This document shows positions 23,631 through 31,361 of a stretch of DNA of 34,252 nucleotides, piece after piece. Below the pieces are notes generated by a model. It had not been told where the DNA came from. It worked only from the letters and a program-made list of their open reading frames with translations, and did not search any database. Source of the DNA: a virus; the IMG/VR virus record IMGVR_UViG_3300025425_001033, positions 1 to 34,252 of that record, one strand, 5' to 3'. The translations under genes and the position numbers were made by a program. Numbering within the stretch: the first letter of the stretch is position 1; each line of letters starts with the position of its first letter.

Positions 23631-24809
23631 TTAGTTTAAGTCTACCCAAACACCGTTAGCATATCCTTGGAATTTATGAGTCGCTGTAAGATAAATCATC
23701 TGTCCGTTTATTGGAGATGAGTGAGCTACATCACGAGCCGTAGTATCAGCATATACGCCTGGCTGTATAGAACCGCTTGCTTTAATATTTCCAACAACAT
23801 CAAGTTTTTCTGTAGGAGCATCAGTAGCAATACCTAAATTACCAAAGCGATTAAATACCATTGCATTGTCTACGCCAGTGGTTCCTGCCTCGTTGAATGT
23901 AAGGAACAAAATGCGACCTGGCATAACTCCTGTACCAATAGACGCTGTATATTTGTCTGTGCCCATTTTAATAATAGCACTGGGACTAAATGTTGTACCG
24001 TCCCATCCACTTGATATAAGGTCTATAGAAACATCACCTGCTTGTAGTACTGTCGGAGCAGCCAATGAGGATCTACTTGCTCTAAAATTAAAATTTCCTC
24101 CGCTAGCACCATCAGAAATATTAGTAAATGTCATACCGTCTGCATCTACACTATCTTGATTAATAAAAATAGTTTGAGTTGTGACTTGGTTATTATTAAT
24201 ATCGCCAACGATTTGAGAATTTATACTATCTACAAGAGTTGCACTATCATCACCAAATATACTACCATTAATATCAATAGTAGCAATGCCAGTAAGTTGC
24301 GATGCTGCAAGTAGACCAGTTGAGGCGTTAAATACTACAGTACTATCGTCTGCAATTAAATTACCATTAATTCTGCCAACAGTAAGTTGGTTTTCTACAT
24401 TAAGTTGACTAATCCATGCTTCGTTAAACTGTTTAGTAGGCGATCCTAAATTCCAAGTAATGTCAGTATCAGGAACAAGATGACCTTGAATTGCTCCACC
24501 AAACACAACAATATCACTACCAATGCCGTCACCTAGGTTAATATTTCCTGTGGCAGTAATTGTACCAGTAATATTAATATTACCTGTTCCAGTAATATCG
24601 TTTCCGTTTAAGTCTAGTGTTCCACCTAGTTGCGGAGTAGTATCAGCTAATACAGAATCAATTGTTCCTGAAATGCTAGTAATACCTCCAGCAGTAGAAC
24701 CGTCACCTACGTATAGCTGTTTTGTGTCTGTTGTATATACTAATTCACCTGCTAAGGGGGTGATTCCTAATCTTTCTGTATTAGTACCGCGTCTTACTTG
24801 TAAGGCCAT
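23631..24809 (-). CDS. Tail fibre/receptor-binding structural protein with Mtd-like N terminus
   Basis: A 392-residue virion protein. The N terminus ALQVRRGTNTER, followed by L-A-G-E-L-V-Y-T-T-D-T-K and L-Y-V-G-D-G, is the short attachment domain seen at the head of major-tropism-determinant and many tail-fibre proteins. A T/G/N/I-rich fibre shaft with L-D-L-N-G-N-D-I-T and repeated I-T-G-T-[IT] units follows, then W-N-L-G-S-P-T-K-Q-F, and a C-terminal piece that ends in a Gly/Trp-rich G-x-W-V-D tail. It acts at the tail tip, attaching to host surface glycan or protein. A strong AGGAG and a late promoter precede it, and a terminator follows. No catalytic or chaperone domain is visible. Confidence 0.88.
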   Translation of the reverse strand: MALQVRRGTNTERLGITPLAGELVYTTDTKQLYVGDGSTAGGITSISGTIDSVLADTTPQLGGTLDLNGNDITGTGNINITGTITATGNINLGDGIGSDIVVFGGAIQGHLVPDTDITWNLGSPTKQFNEAWISQLNVENQLTVGRINGNLIADDSTVVFNASTGLLAASQLTGIATIDINGSIFGDDSATLVDSINSQIVGDINNNQVTTQTIFINQDSVDADGMTFTNISDGASGGNFNFRASRSSLAAPTVLQAGDVSIDLISSGWDGTTFSPSAIIKMGTDKYTASIGTGVMPGRILFLTFNEAGTTGVDNAMVFNRFGNLGIATDAPTEKLDVVGNIKASGSIQPGVYADTTARDVAHSSPINGQMIYLTATHKFQGYANGVWVDLN

Positions 24810-24839
24810 CTATTAACTCCTGGATAATATTGTTACTAG

Positions 24840-24847
24840 TATTTATG
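24840..24847 (-). promoter_or_regulatory. T4-type late promoter (CATAAATA)
   Basis: CATAAATA on the minus strand, 30 bases before the tail fibre ATG, with AGGAG between. It lies in the gap between the tail fibre gene and the small gene upstream, as expected for a late gene. Confidence 0.65.
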
Positions 24848-24862
24848 CCTTTGACTGAAAGA

Positions 24863-25174
24863 TTAGTTACGCTTCTTCATAAATAATGCTGTACGCTTTT
24901 TAATATCGTACTTAACTTTCTCAGTATCTAGTCTAAAATCAATACTATCGATAACATCTTCGTATTGCTCGAATAGTTCTTCTAGAGCCAATTCGATGTC
25001 TACGTTCTTTTTTTCGCGAGATCTTTTAACATCAATTTCCCAGATCTTTCCATCTTTAAACTTGACATTAATGCTGTGCAAATATTCAATTGGTACAACA
25101 TCAACATTAATTTCGCTAAAAACCTCAGGCCATGTATCAACAACACCTGGTGGAAGTTTCTTACCCTTAGGCAC
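24863..25174 (-). CDS. Conserved phage protein of unknown function
   Basis: About 104 residues from GTG 25174. The chosen start makes an 8-base overlap with the upstream stop (GTGCCTAA). The longer frame from ATG 25261 would overlap the upstream gene by 95 bases and add a basic stretch that is merely the other frame of a Lys-rich tail. The protein has an N-terminal KGKKLPPGVVDTWPEVF segment, a beta hairpin HSINVKFKDGKIWEIDVK, and an acidic helix, then ends in a basic tail KKRTALFMKKRN. It lies directly upstream of the tail fibre gene, so a virion or assembly role is possible. Not recognised. Confidence 0.65.
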   Translation of the reverse strand: MPKGKKLPPGVVDTWPEVFSEINVDVVPIEYLHSINVKFKDGKIWEIDVKRSREKKNVDIELALEELFEQYEDVIDSIDFRLDTEKVKYDIKKRTALFMKKRN

Positions 25175-25796
25175 TCTCGGCAGTTTTCTTAGTTGTTTTT
25201 TTGGTAGGAGCAAGTTCTTCTGCTTCGCTGCGTAACCGCTGTGCCTCTTTAAACATTGCATCAGCTTGCGAGCGTAGTTGTTTAGCTAAACTTTCGTCAT
25301 CCAAAATACCATCATTAGTTGTAACCGCTTCGTCCATTGCTGCCATACTTGGTGTAACATATGCATCAGCTGCATTAGCTACACCCGTATTTGCTACTTG
25401 TGGTTTAGCACCACCTAGTGCAAGATCTGCAACAGTTACACCTTTTTGTTGGGCAATAATGTTATTAAGTTCTGCTAAGTTAATAGATGCATTGTTATTA
25501 GGGGTCATTTCTACCAAGTTAGTAGCAACTTTTTGCATTCTACCTGTGGTGTGGAAACGGGCAAGCATATTACTACCATCGGACAATTGTGATCTTGCCA
25601 TTGCTTCGCCAAGTTCGTATGCATCTTGTGCAGTAGCTGAATTAATTAAATTAATAAGCGAGTCATGATCAGCTGCTTCTAAACTTTCAGTCAATACTAT
25701 GACACAGTTTTCTGGTTCACCGGGTACTACTCGATATACTACGCCGCATTTTTTTCTAGTTTTAGCAATACGACCTACATGTTTTGTATCAGCCAT
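25167..25796 (-). CDS. Conserved phage protein, Ala-rich with Lys-rich tail; possible virion protein
   Basis: The 209-residue protein has two parts. The N-terminal third (residues 1-85, MADTKHVGRIAKTRKKCGVV...) is a compact domain with the strand-rich VVYRVVPGEPENCVIVL. The rest is an Ala/Asn-rich linker followed by a coiled helix LAKQLRSQADAMFKEAQRLRSEAEEL and a TKKTTKKT tail. Proteins with this opening are, from memory, common in marine T4-like phages without assigned function. It has a Shine-Dalgarno GGAG before the ATG and stands 2 bases after the small protein upstream. The late-gene setting suggests a virion or assembly role, which is inference. Confidence 0.6.
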   Translation of the reverse strand: MADTKHVGRIAKTRKKCGVVYRVVPGEPENCVIVLTESLEAADHDSLINLINSATAQDAYELGEAMARSQLSDGSNMLARFHTTGRMQKVATNLVEMTPNNNASINLAELNNIIAQQKGVTVADLALGGAKPQVANTGVANAADAYVTPSMAAMDEAVTTNDGILDDESLAKQLRSQADAMFKEAQRLRSEAEELAPTKKTTKKTAESA

Positions 25797-25798
25797 TG

Positions 25799-26026
25799 TT
25801 ATTCTCCTTTAGGTGCTTCTTGTTGTGCCGCAACTGCTGCCAAGAATGATTCTAGTTTATTGTAAATGGTGCCAACTGCTACCATTTCGCTTGTCTTAAA
25901 TGCACCGCGCTGACTTGCTACGTCAATAACTTGTTTAATTGTAGTTAAGTCATTAACTGTTAGCTCTGAGGTAGCTGCTGCTTCTTTTAAGGGGGTAGCT
26001 GCTGCTTCTTTAACTTCTTCGGACAT
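25799..26026 (-). CDS. Small acidic conserved phage protein
   Basis: A protein of 75 residues, mostly helical and acidic. A variable N-terminal end holds a duplicated KEAAAT unit from a 24-base direct repeat. The core L-T-V-N-D-L-T-T-I-K-x-x-I-D-V-A-x-x-R-G-A-F followed by G-T-I-Y-N-K-L is of a type I associate with marine T4-like phages. AGGAGAAAAATT precedes the ATG and a late-promoter-like TATAAATT lies 20 bases upstream. It begins the transcription unit of small late proteins leading to the tail fibre. No function is known to me. Confidence 0.65.
   Translation of the reverse strand: MSEEVKEAAATPLKEAAATSELTVNDLTTIKQVIDVASQRGAFKTSEMVAVGTIYNKLESFLAAVAAQQEAPKGE
25971..26011. repeat. 24-bp-period direct repeat in a coding region
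   Basis: The 17-base sequence starting GTAGCTGCTGC occurs at 25971-25987 and 25995-26011. The 24-base period is eight codons and duplicates the KEAAAT unit at the N terminus of the small acidic protein. Confidence 0.85.
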
Positions 26027-26045
26027 AATTTTTCTCCTGTTATGT

Positions 26046-26053
26046 AATTTATA
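26046..26053 (-). promoter_or_regulatory. Possible T4-type late promoter (TATAAATT)
   Basis: TATAAATT on the minus strand, one base from the consensus, 20 bases upstream of the ATG at 26026 and next to AGGAG. The spacing matches the other late-type elements in the window. An overlapping TATAAT has no -35 at 17 bases. Confidence 0.45.
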
Positions 26054-26059
26054 TTATAT

Positions 26060-26338
26060 TTAATTGTATTTCAAATACGGACACGCCAAAGTGAAATAAG
26101 AAATTTCTTTAGCTTCCTCAAATCCAACTTTAGTCATGTTCTCAATACTGTTGCTACTAGATACTGCAACAGCCTTGCCTACATAAAATCTACCTTTAAG
26201 ATGTTGTTCTATCCATTTAACTAGACTTTGGTCTAAGTTGTATCTTGTAGGCAAAAGAATGTATTCAAAATGCGGAGCAGGTAAATTTGCTCTCCGTATT
26301 TCAAAAAAGTTTAATGCATTGACTTCTTTTAGTTTCAA
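26060..26338 (-). CDS. Small conserved protein, TTG start
   Basis: The 92-residue protein is not recognised. The start is TTG, overlapping the VWA gene stop as TTGA, so translation is probably by re-initiation. The sequence has an early helix, a strand F-E-Y-I-L-L-P-T-R-Y, a helix LVKWIEQHLKGR, and a strand GKAVAVSS. No motif was identified. It follows the VWA-peptidase and MoxR genes and could be a third member of that set, but this is only from position. Confidence 0.55.
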   Translation of the reverse strand: MKLKEVNALNFFEIRRANLPAPHFEYILLPTRYNLDQSLVKWIEQHLKGRFYVGKAVAVSSSNSIENMTKVGFEEAKEISYFTLACPYLKYN

Positions 26339-27624
26339 GCCGTTTCCTCGTAATGTGCTGTTAGTCCAAACGGTGCCTGCAAGTTCTTATCACTATGACT
26401 ATGGATAATAAAGATAGTATCGCAATACGATTCATCACCCCAGCTATTCCAAGGATATCCATCTGTAAACATAATGAACTTCTTAGGTTGAATATCATTA
26501 TATTTCATGTACTCCCAGTTAGCATCAAAATCAGTACCGCCGCCGCCAATAATTTCGTAGGATGACAAATCATCGCCGCCGTCTGCACTAAAGTCTTGCT
26601 CGTTATAGACCTTAGTATCAAAGCACCACAATTTAATGTTGTAGTCTTTGTATTCGTCCATAATGCCTTTAATTTCGCTTAGGAAGTCCTTTGCTTGATC
26701 GTTACCGATTGAGCCACTCATATCAAGTGCAATACAAATATCAATAGTTTCATCAAAGTTCATTCCTGGCAAAATGGCACCAGTCATTTGTCCTTTACGG
26801 CTTGGCCGGCTAAAGGTGTAATCGTTGCGTATAGTACTTTGGATTTGTTGACGCAGTATTTCGCGCCAGTTCATCTTAGGCTCAGTAAGCTCTTTGATCA
26901 TACGCTGTACTTCGCCTGGTGTATTACCTGCACCTGATGATTGCGCCGCCGAAATCATGTTTTCTTTGATCTCGTCTTTGATCTTTTTCAGTTCTTCTTT
27001 AGAATATGTAGGACGGCTTTTGCTTTCTTTACCGTCGGCTCCGCTACCGCCAGGCTTGCCGTCTTTGCCGTCTTCACCTTCCCAGTCGATATGCTCGTCT
27101 AGTAGTTCGCCAAGTTGTTTAAGAAACTCTTCACCTTTATTCTTAGCGTCTTCAAAGATGTCGTCATATACGTCTTCTGAAGACCATTTGTCGTATTTAA
27201 AGTCTTGGTAGCAGTCAATAAATGTTGGCTTAGTACCAATACGATCTCGCACAAGCAAATTATTTACAATATAGTCTGCGGCAATATTATAAATTTTTGG
27301 AATACGGTCTTGTCTACGAGTTAAGTGGTCAAAGACGCAGTGTAGAATCTCGTGTGCAATAACAAACTCAATTTCTTTGTTTGACATTGCATTAAAGAAT
27401 TGAGTATTAAAATACAAGTTACGTCCGTCTACGGCAGCAGTACCTAACCAATCATCTGCACTTTTGATCTGCAAACGAGTTGCCATATTACCAAAAAATG
27501 GATGACGTAACAGCAATCCAACACGAGCTACAATGATACGATCAAGTACATCAACTCGCATCAATCTAAGTTGTTCTTCAGTAAGCTCTTTAGGTTGCCA
27601 ATTTTTCTTGCCTGTGACGCTCAT
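26335..27624 (-). CDS. VWA-domain protein with metallopeptidase-like N terminus (DUF2201-like)
   Basis: The 429-residue protein has two parts. An N-terminal HEILH (H91-E92-x-x-H95) in a helix, with NTQFFNAM before and AADYIVNNLL after, is the zinc-peptidase-like layout of the DUF2201/VWA-like family. A charged Gly/Lys-rich linker (about 180-205) leads to a VWA domain with a full MIDAS: D301-M-S303-G-S305, T364-D365 and T387-D388-G. MIDAS-containing proteins of this type pair with MoxR ATPases; the MoxR gene lies just upstream. It has its own sigma70-like promoter. The target is unknown; in ViaA/RavA-like pairs the VWA protein links the ATPase to a client. Confidence 0.85.
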   Translation of the reverse strand: MSVTGKKNWQPKELTEEQLRLMRVDVLDRIIVARVGLLLRHPFFGNMATRLQIKSADDWLGTAAVDGRNLYFNTQFFNAMSNKEIEFVIAHEILHCVFDHLTRRQDRIPKIYNIAADYIVNNLLVRDRIGTKPTFIDCYQDFKYDKWSSEDVYDDIFEDAKNKGEEFLKQLGELLDEHIDWEGEDGKDGKPGGSGADGKESKSRPTYSKEELKKIKDEIKENMISAAQSSGAGNTPGEVQRMIKELTEPKMNWREILRQQIQSTIRNDYTFSRPSRKGQMTGAILPGMNFDETIDICIALDMSGSIGNDQAKDFLSEIKGIMDEYKDYNIKLWCFDTKVYNEQDFSADGGDDLSSYEIIGGGGTDFDANWEYMKYNDIQPKKFIMFTDGYPWNSWGDESYCDTIFIIHSHSDKNLQAPFGLTAHYEETA

Positions 27625-27654
27625 TTTGCATTCCTTTTTAACTGTTATGTATGT

Positions 27655-27683
27655 ATTATATATTACTTTACAGGAAAAGTCAA
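27655..27683 (-). promoter_or_regulatory. Sigma70-like promoter for the VWA gene
   Basis: On the minus strand TTGACT (27683-27678), a 17-base spacer and TATAAT (27660-27655). The start of transcription would be near 27648, about 24 bases before the ATG, with AAGGAA between. Confidence 0.75.
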
Positions 27684-27691
27684 GTGAAAAT

Positions 27692-27714
27692 GGACGTTTT
27701 TATTGAGAACGCCC
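27692..27714 (-). terminator. Likely rho-independent terminator after moxR
   Basis: Reading the minus strand, GGGCGTT (27714-27708) pairs with AACGTCC (27698-27692), with one G-U pair and a 9-base loop, followed by ATTTTC. It lies 15 bases past the MoxR stop codon and just ahead of the next promoter's -35. Confidence 0.55.
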
Positions 27715-27728
27715 AAACTCTTTTATGG

Positions 27729-28814
27729 TTACGCTTGTTGAGCGGCAGTAATATACTTACCATAACGTGTATGAAACTCGTCAAAGCACTCAGTTTCATC
27801 TGGGTCAATAGGCAAAGCATACTGTGTAAGAGCAAGTTTAATACCCATAACAACTAGCTCAGTCTCAAAGTTATCCATTGCAAAGCGCAGGAAGTTATTT
27901 ACTTTGGCATCAAACTTTTTATCGTTCTTGTCGCATGCTTCTTTAAGCTCATAGCACAAAGACACAGTTAAAGAGTACATAGCACTAATTTCTTTTGACT
28001 TCATCTCTTTAACTTTGCCCTCTAAAATATCAGTAGGATTAGGCATTGTTGCCGACACTCGACGATGTGCCATAAATTTTACAGCAAGACCTTCGCCTAC
28101 TGCGCCACTAACTAAATCAGTAGTAGTGGTGTCATCGTCATCATCTTCAAGCAATTCACTAACAAACATCCATGAACGAGGAGTAGCAAACGAACGACTT
28201 GGGCTCTTAGGATCAAAGTCGTACAAGTCTTTCTTTGCAAATGTCAAGTAACCTACAACATCGCGGTGTACTTTGTTATCAACTGCCCACTGGAACCAGT
28301 CATCAAATGATACTGCAAGTTCTAAGTGTACAAAGCGGTTAGCCAACGGAGCAGGCATACGGTACGTAACGCCCTTATCAGCTTCACGGTTACCAGCGGC
28401 AATAATAAGAACATTATCTGGTAATGTATACTGTCCAACTTTGCGATTCAAAATCAACTGATATGCTGCCGCTTGTACACTAGGAGCCGCTGAGTTCATT
28501 TCGTCTAGGAAAAGAATAATGAATTTATATTTAGATGCCATTTCAGCATCTGGCAACTCGCTAGGAGCACCCCAAACCATTTTGTGCTGATTTGGATCAA
28601 AGTACGGAATACCTTTGATGTCTGTAGGTTCCCAAAGGCTCAAACGAATATCAATAACTTTGGCTTCCATTTGTTCACCAATCTGATGAACAATATCTGA
28701 TTTACCAATACCTGGAGGACCCCAAAGGAACAACGGACGCTTTTTCTTAAAAGCACGTACAATGCTTTTCTTTGCGCTGTTAGGAGTAACGGTACGAAGT
28801 GTGGAGATTTCCAT
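27729..28814 (-). CDS. MoxR-family AAA+ ATPase
   Basis: The 361-residue ATPase has Walker A WGPPGIGKS (G32 to S39), Walker B IILFLDEMN (D104, E105), sensor 1 in VLIIAAGN and the arginine-finger region PAPLANRFVHLEL, as in MoxR/RavA proteins. The MoxR hallmark of an inserted helix before Walker B is consistent with the spacing. These chaperone-like ATPases act with VWA proteins to remodel or activate a partner such as a metal enzyme. The paired VWA/HExxH gene follows downstream, though each has its own promoter. The gene has AAGGAA before the ATG. Confidence 0.92.
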   Translation of the reverse strand: MEISTLRTVTPNSAKKSIVRAFKKKRPLFLWGPPGIGKSDIVHQIGEQMEAKVIDIRLSLWEPTDIKGIPYFDPNQHKMVWGAPSELPDAEMASKYKFIILFLDEMNSAAPSVQAAAYQLILNRKVGQYTLPDNVLIIAAGNREADKGVTYRMPAPLANRFVHLELAVSFDDWFQWAVDNKVHRDVVGYLTFAKKDLYDFDPKSPSRSFATPRSWMFVSELLEDDDDDTTTTDLVSGAVGEGLAVKFMAHRRVSATMPNPTDILEGKVKEMKSKEISAMYSLTVSLCYELKEACDKNDKKFDAKVNNFLRFAMDNFETELVVMGIKLALTQYALPIDPDETECFDEFHTRYGKYITAAQQA

Positions 28815-28862
28815 TTTGTGTTCCTTAAAGGGTTATAAGTGCTTGTGTCTAACTATGTATAT

Positions 28863-28891
28863 ATAATAACACTGATAACAGCAAAGGTCAA
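28863..28891 (-). promoter_or_regulatory. Sigma70-like promoter for moxR
   Basis: On the minus strand TTGACC (28891-28886), a 17-base spacer and TATTAT (28868-28863). The -35 overlaps the stop codon of the gene before. A leader of about 42 bases would precede the MoxR ATG. Confidence 0.65.
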
Positions 28892-29295
28892 CCACTATTG
28901 GAGTCTAAATCGTCTTTTTTATGTCTGTTTAGGGCCTTTGTTAGGCCATACTTGCGTATATCGCCGCTAAACAGGTGTAATTCCATGGCTTTTTTCTCGT
29001 TTGTAACAATAATGCCATGCCTACCTAAGTAATACGGACAGTCGATAAAGTTGTCCATCCAAATTATTACATTAGTAGTAAGCTCAAAATCTCTAGGATA
29101 CGGAACTTCATAGGTAGTAAGTTCTATATCTTCTGTAATAAAGCGAAAGCCTTCATCAGTAAGACGCAGCCCGCCTGTATCTTTTGCTCGTGTGTTCTTC
29201 CACCACACCGGAAAATACTCCTTTACAGCAGACTCACCGATACTTTTGTCAGCAGCCTTAAGGAATATTTTAGTGTAGGTTTCTTTCCAGTTCAT
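28888..29295 (-). CDS. Conserved phage protein of unknown function
   Basis: The 135-residue protein has an N-terminal MNWKETYTKIF, then GLRLTDEGFRF, and a conserved-looking stretch FIDCPYYLGRHGIIVTNEKKAMELHLFSGDIRKYG. I associate this last block with small proteins of marine T4-like phages, but no function is known to me. No enzyme motif or membrane segment is visible. It starts 4 bases inside the end of the next upstream gene. It precedes the moxR/VWA pair but is separated from it by that pair's own promoter. Confidence 0.65.
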   Translation of the reverse strand: MNWKETYTKIFLKAADKSIGESAVKEYFPVWWKNTRAKDTGGLRLTDEGFRFITEDIELTTYEVPYPRDFELTTNVIIWMDNFIDCPYYLGRHGIIVTNEKKAMELHLFSGDIRKYGLTKALNRHKKDDLDSNSG

Positions 29296-29579
29296 TCGAA
29301 GATCGTTTCGCCTGTGGTAAGTTTAACCACAGAAAATTCGTCACTATTAAACAAATTGTTTAATTTTTTGGCTAGATTAAATGCATGCCCAGGATTTGAG
29401 AAGCTGGTCTTTTTATACTTAGGTCCTGGATAGCTAGTAAGCATATTTGCACTTTTAAGATTAAAAGGCTGATTTTGGAAAAACACAGCCCAAATGGCAT
29501 CAGAATGTAAGACTTGTTCAGTTTTATAAGTCTTTTTATCTACATGTTCTTTTAATATGGTAGGCTTGGGTCTGCTCAT
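29292..29579 (-). CDS. Small conserved phage protein
   Basis: The 95-residue protein is basic and not recognised. It has WAVFFQNQPFNLKS, then a Pro/Tyr/Lys-rich turn YPGPKYKKTSFSNPGHAFNLAKKLNNLF and an end strand VVKLTTGETIFE. AAGGAC precedes the ATG and a late-type GATAAATA lies 30 bases upstream. It overlaps the following gene by 4 bases. Nothing in it points to a function. Confidence 0.6.
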   Translation of the reverse strand: MSRPKPTILKEHVDKKTYKTEQVLHSDAIWAVFFQNQPFNLKSANMLTSYPGPKYKKTSFSNPGHAFNLAKKLNNLFNSDEFSVVKLTTGETIFE

Positions 29580-29608
29580 ATACGTTGTCCTTTAGTTAAC
29601 TACGCATA

Positions 29609-29616
29609 TATTTATC
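29609..29616 (-). promoter_or_regulatory. Possible T4-type late promoter (GATAAATA)
   Basis: GATAAATA on the minus strand in the short gap 29580-29632, 30 bases before an ATG. It fits the NATAAATA form used by marine T4-like phages. Confidence 0.5.
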
Positions 29617-29632
29617 TCTTTTTAGAGTAGAT

Positions 29633-29875
29633 TTACCACTTGCTTCCGCCATCCATATTAATTTGAATCACATCGTCCGCACCGCTATTCTTACGTGCAA
29701 GCAACTGCTCAAGGTCGCCGTTTAATCTTGCCATAACTTCGCCTAGAGTAAATGCAAGGCGTCGAGCTTGATCAATATTCATCTTCAGCTCTTTTTGGTT
29801 AGATGCATCAGCGCCCTTAACTTGACTAATAAACTGCTGAATAGGATTAGTGTTTAAAGGTTCAACGGTTGACAC
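29633..29875 (-). CDS. Small conserved helical phage protein
   Basis: The 80-residue protein is helical: PIQQFISQVKGADASNQKELKMNIDQARRLAFTLGEVMARLNGDLEQLLAR, with a tail ending GGSKW. It has no signal peptide or metal motif. The L-T-x-x-L-G-E-V-M-A-R-L segment could form a coiled coil. It overlaps the upstream gene by 14 bases. Function unknown; small proteins of this form are common in the replication/early region of marine T4-like phages (from memory). Confidence 0.6.
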   Translation of the reverse strand: MSTVEPLNTNPIQQFISQVKGADASNQKELKMNIDQARRLAFTLGEVMARLNGDLEQLLARKNSGADDVIQINMDGGSKW

Positions 29876-30320
29876 AGCTTAACTCCTGACGCATCTCAAT
29901 TTCACTTTTGAATGGACCTTTAGTAGTGTAACGTTCTACTGTAATAAGTTTAGGACAAAAGCTCTTAACCCAACCTTTTTCAAACTGAATAATATAGTAT
30001 CCTGCACAGTACAAACTCTTGCTCTTATCGCTTTTAGTAAACAAAGGAAGTTTACGTTTTACGTCAAACATAGGGTTAAAAGGAGTTGAGTTAGTTGCAT
30101 AACCGTGTACTTCTTTTGTACTGATTTCAGTTATTGCTAACTCAGTCCAACTTAGTTTTTGATCTAATGCTTTAGTAAGTTGGTTTTCAGTATGATAAAA
30201 TTTAGTACCTGTCGGAGTACTTAAAATATACTGATCCTCATTTAAACTAATAGTGCCAAATTTAACACCTTTGTCTTCAACAATCCAAAACTTATTTTTA
30301 ATAATTTCTTTTGCATTCAT
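29862..30320 (-). CDS. Conserved phage protein of unknown function
   Basis: From ATG 30320 it has 152 residues and overlaps the exonuclease stop as ATGA. The longer frame from 30389 overlaps the exonuclease gene by 73 bases and adds a stretch that looks like read-through of the other frame. The protein is rich in strands: KFWIVEDKGVKFGTISLNED, QYILSTPTGTKFYHT, then YCAGYYIIQFEKGWVKSFCPKLITVERY. No known motif was found. It is cotranscribed with the T4 RNase H homologue and may serve replication, which is inferred from position. Confidence 0.6.
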   Translation of the reverse strand: MNAKEIIKNKFWIVEDKGVKFGTISLNEDQYILSTPTGTKFYHTENQLTKALDQKLSWTELAITEISTKEVHGYATNSTPFNPMFDVKRKLPLFTKSDKSKSLYCAGYYIIQFEKGWVKSFCPKLITVERYTTKGPFKSEIEMRQELSCVNR

Positions 30321-31306
30321 ACCGGATACCTCGCATTTAATGGCTCTGCATAATAAGTAGCTTGATCTGCAATACGTTGCATATCCCACTTAGCACAGAA
30401 TTTCATAAGACGCATGCCTACTTGATCTACTGTCTTAGGCACAGCATGCTCTTTAATTGTAGTAGTAATTAGTTCTTTAATGTGTTCGGGTTGTGCAGTT
30501 AAGTCACACAGTACTACATTACGCTGATAATCATCTAGCACACGATGTTCGACACCTTCATGATCAGTCCAACGCTGTAGCATCATGTTATTCCAGTTAA
30601 AGCCTTTTGTAACTTTATCTTCAAACGCTTCTGTAAGGCCAACTTTGTTCTTAGTGCCTTTTGTACGCACACCGGGATATGCACTAAACACATTATCACT
30701 AGTGTCGCCACGCATACACTTTTCAAAAATTTGCCACTTAGGATTAGGAGCAGGTTTTACTTCTTTGGTCTTCTTGTCAATAATAGGCTCACGCTTCTTA
30801 TCGTCAAAGTATCCTTTGTGTGTAATAATTGTATTACTCACACCGTTGTACTGCTGTACATTAGGTGCAATAAGTTGTGCAAAGTCGCCATCTGTACTAA
30901 TAATAATATGAGTGTCATTCGGGTGCATTTGTACCCAACCTGCAATAAGATCATCTGCTTCTAGTTGCTTGTGTTGCATAACAGTACAGTTAGTCTTTTC
31001 TGTAACAAAGTTTTTAAACTCGTCAAAGATTTCCCAAAACGCTGTATCTTCTGCAGATTCAGTAGGAGTAAGTTTATCACGTGCAACTTGTCTGTTACGC
31101 TTGTAAGGAGCATAAAAGTCCTTACGCCAGCTACGACCTTCTAAACAGAACACAACGTGATCTGCTTTAAAGTCAGTCCATGCTTTCTTTACACTGTTTA
31201 GCGTAATGTGTAGTGCCATGCCTACCTTTGTGTCGATATCGCCGCGTACTACGTGACGAGCTCTAAAGAACGTATTTGCTGTGTCTACCAGAATGTATGT
31301 ACTCAT
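30317..31306 (-). CDS. rnh: 5'-3' exonuclease / T4 RNase H homologue
   Basis: A FEN-1-type nuclease of 329 residues. The metal ligands can be placed: D8 in ILVDTANTFFR, the Y-K-x-x-R bridge at residues 68-72, E116 with D118-D119 in EADDLIAG, D139 and D141 in STDGDF, and D201/D204 in RGDTSDN, followed by the helix-hairpin-helix-like YPGVRTKG. Length is close to T4 RNase H (305). In T4 it removes RNA primers from lagging-strand fragments, working with gp32 and the gp45 clamp. It has its own consensus promoter and starts close behind it. A DNA-polymerase-like or ligase domain is absent. Confidence 0.93.
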   Translation of the reverse strand: MSTYILVDTANTFFRARHVVRGDIDTKVGMALHITLNSVKKAWTDFKADHVVFCLEGRSWRKDFYAPYKRNRQVARDKLTPTESAEDTAFWEIFDEFKNFVTEKTNCTVMQHKQLEADDLIAGWVQMHPNDTHIIISTDGDFAQLIAPNVQQYNGVSNTIITHKGYFDDKKREPIIDKKTKEVKPAPNPKWQIFEKCMRGDTSDNVFSAYPGVRTKGTKNKVGLTEAFEDKVTKGFNWNNMMLQRWTDHEGVEHRVLDDYQRNVVLCDLTAQPEHIKELITTTIKEHAVPKTVDQVGMRLMKFCAKWDMQRIADQATYYAEPLNARYPV

Positions 31307-31332
31307 ATTATATATGTGCCTTTAGTGTTATC

Positions 31333-31361
31333 ATTATAGCATATGATTGATAGAATGTCAA
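31333..31361 (-). promoter_or_regulatory. Consensus sigma70 promoter for the exonuclease gene
   Basis: On the minus strand a perfect TTGACA (31361-31356), a 17-base spacer and a perfect TATAAT (31338-31333). It fills the 55-base gap 31307-31361 and would give a short leader of about 20 bases with AAAGG before the ATG. Confidence 0.85.

Noticed and set aside
23866-24816. Open frames on the plus strand opposite the tail fibre gene
   Set aside because: They are the complement of a low-complexity fibre gene, have no ribosome site and show Pro/Val/Ser-rich sequence typical of such shadows.
28015-28461. Plus-strand frames opposite moxR
   Set aside because: They lack start signals and overlap a gene with full Walker motifs.
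28800-28850. Inverted CTTA/TAAG near the moxR start as a hairpin
   Set aside because: Only four base pairs and no T-run; not distinguishable from chance.
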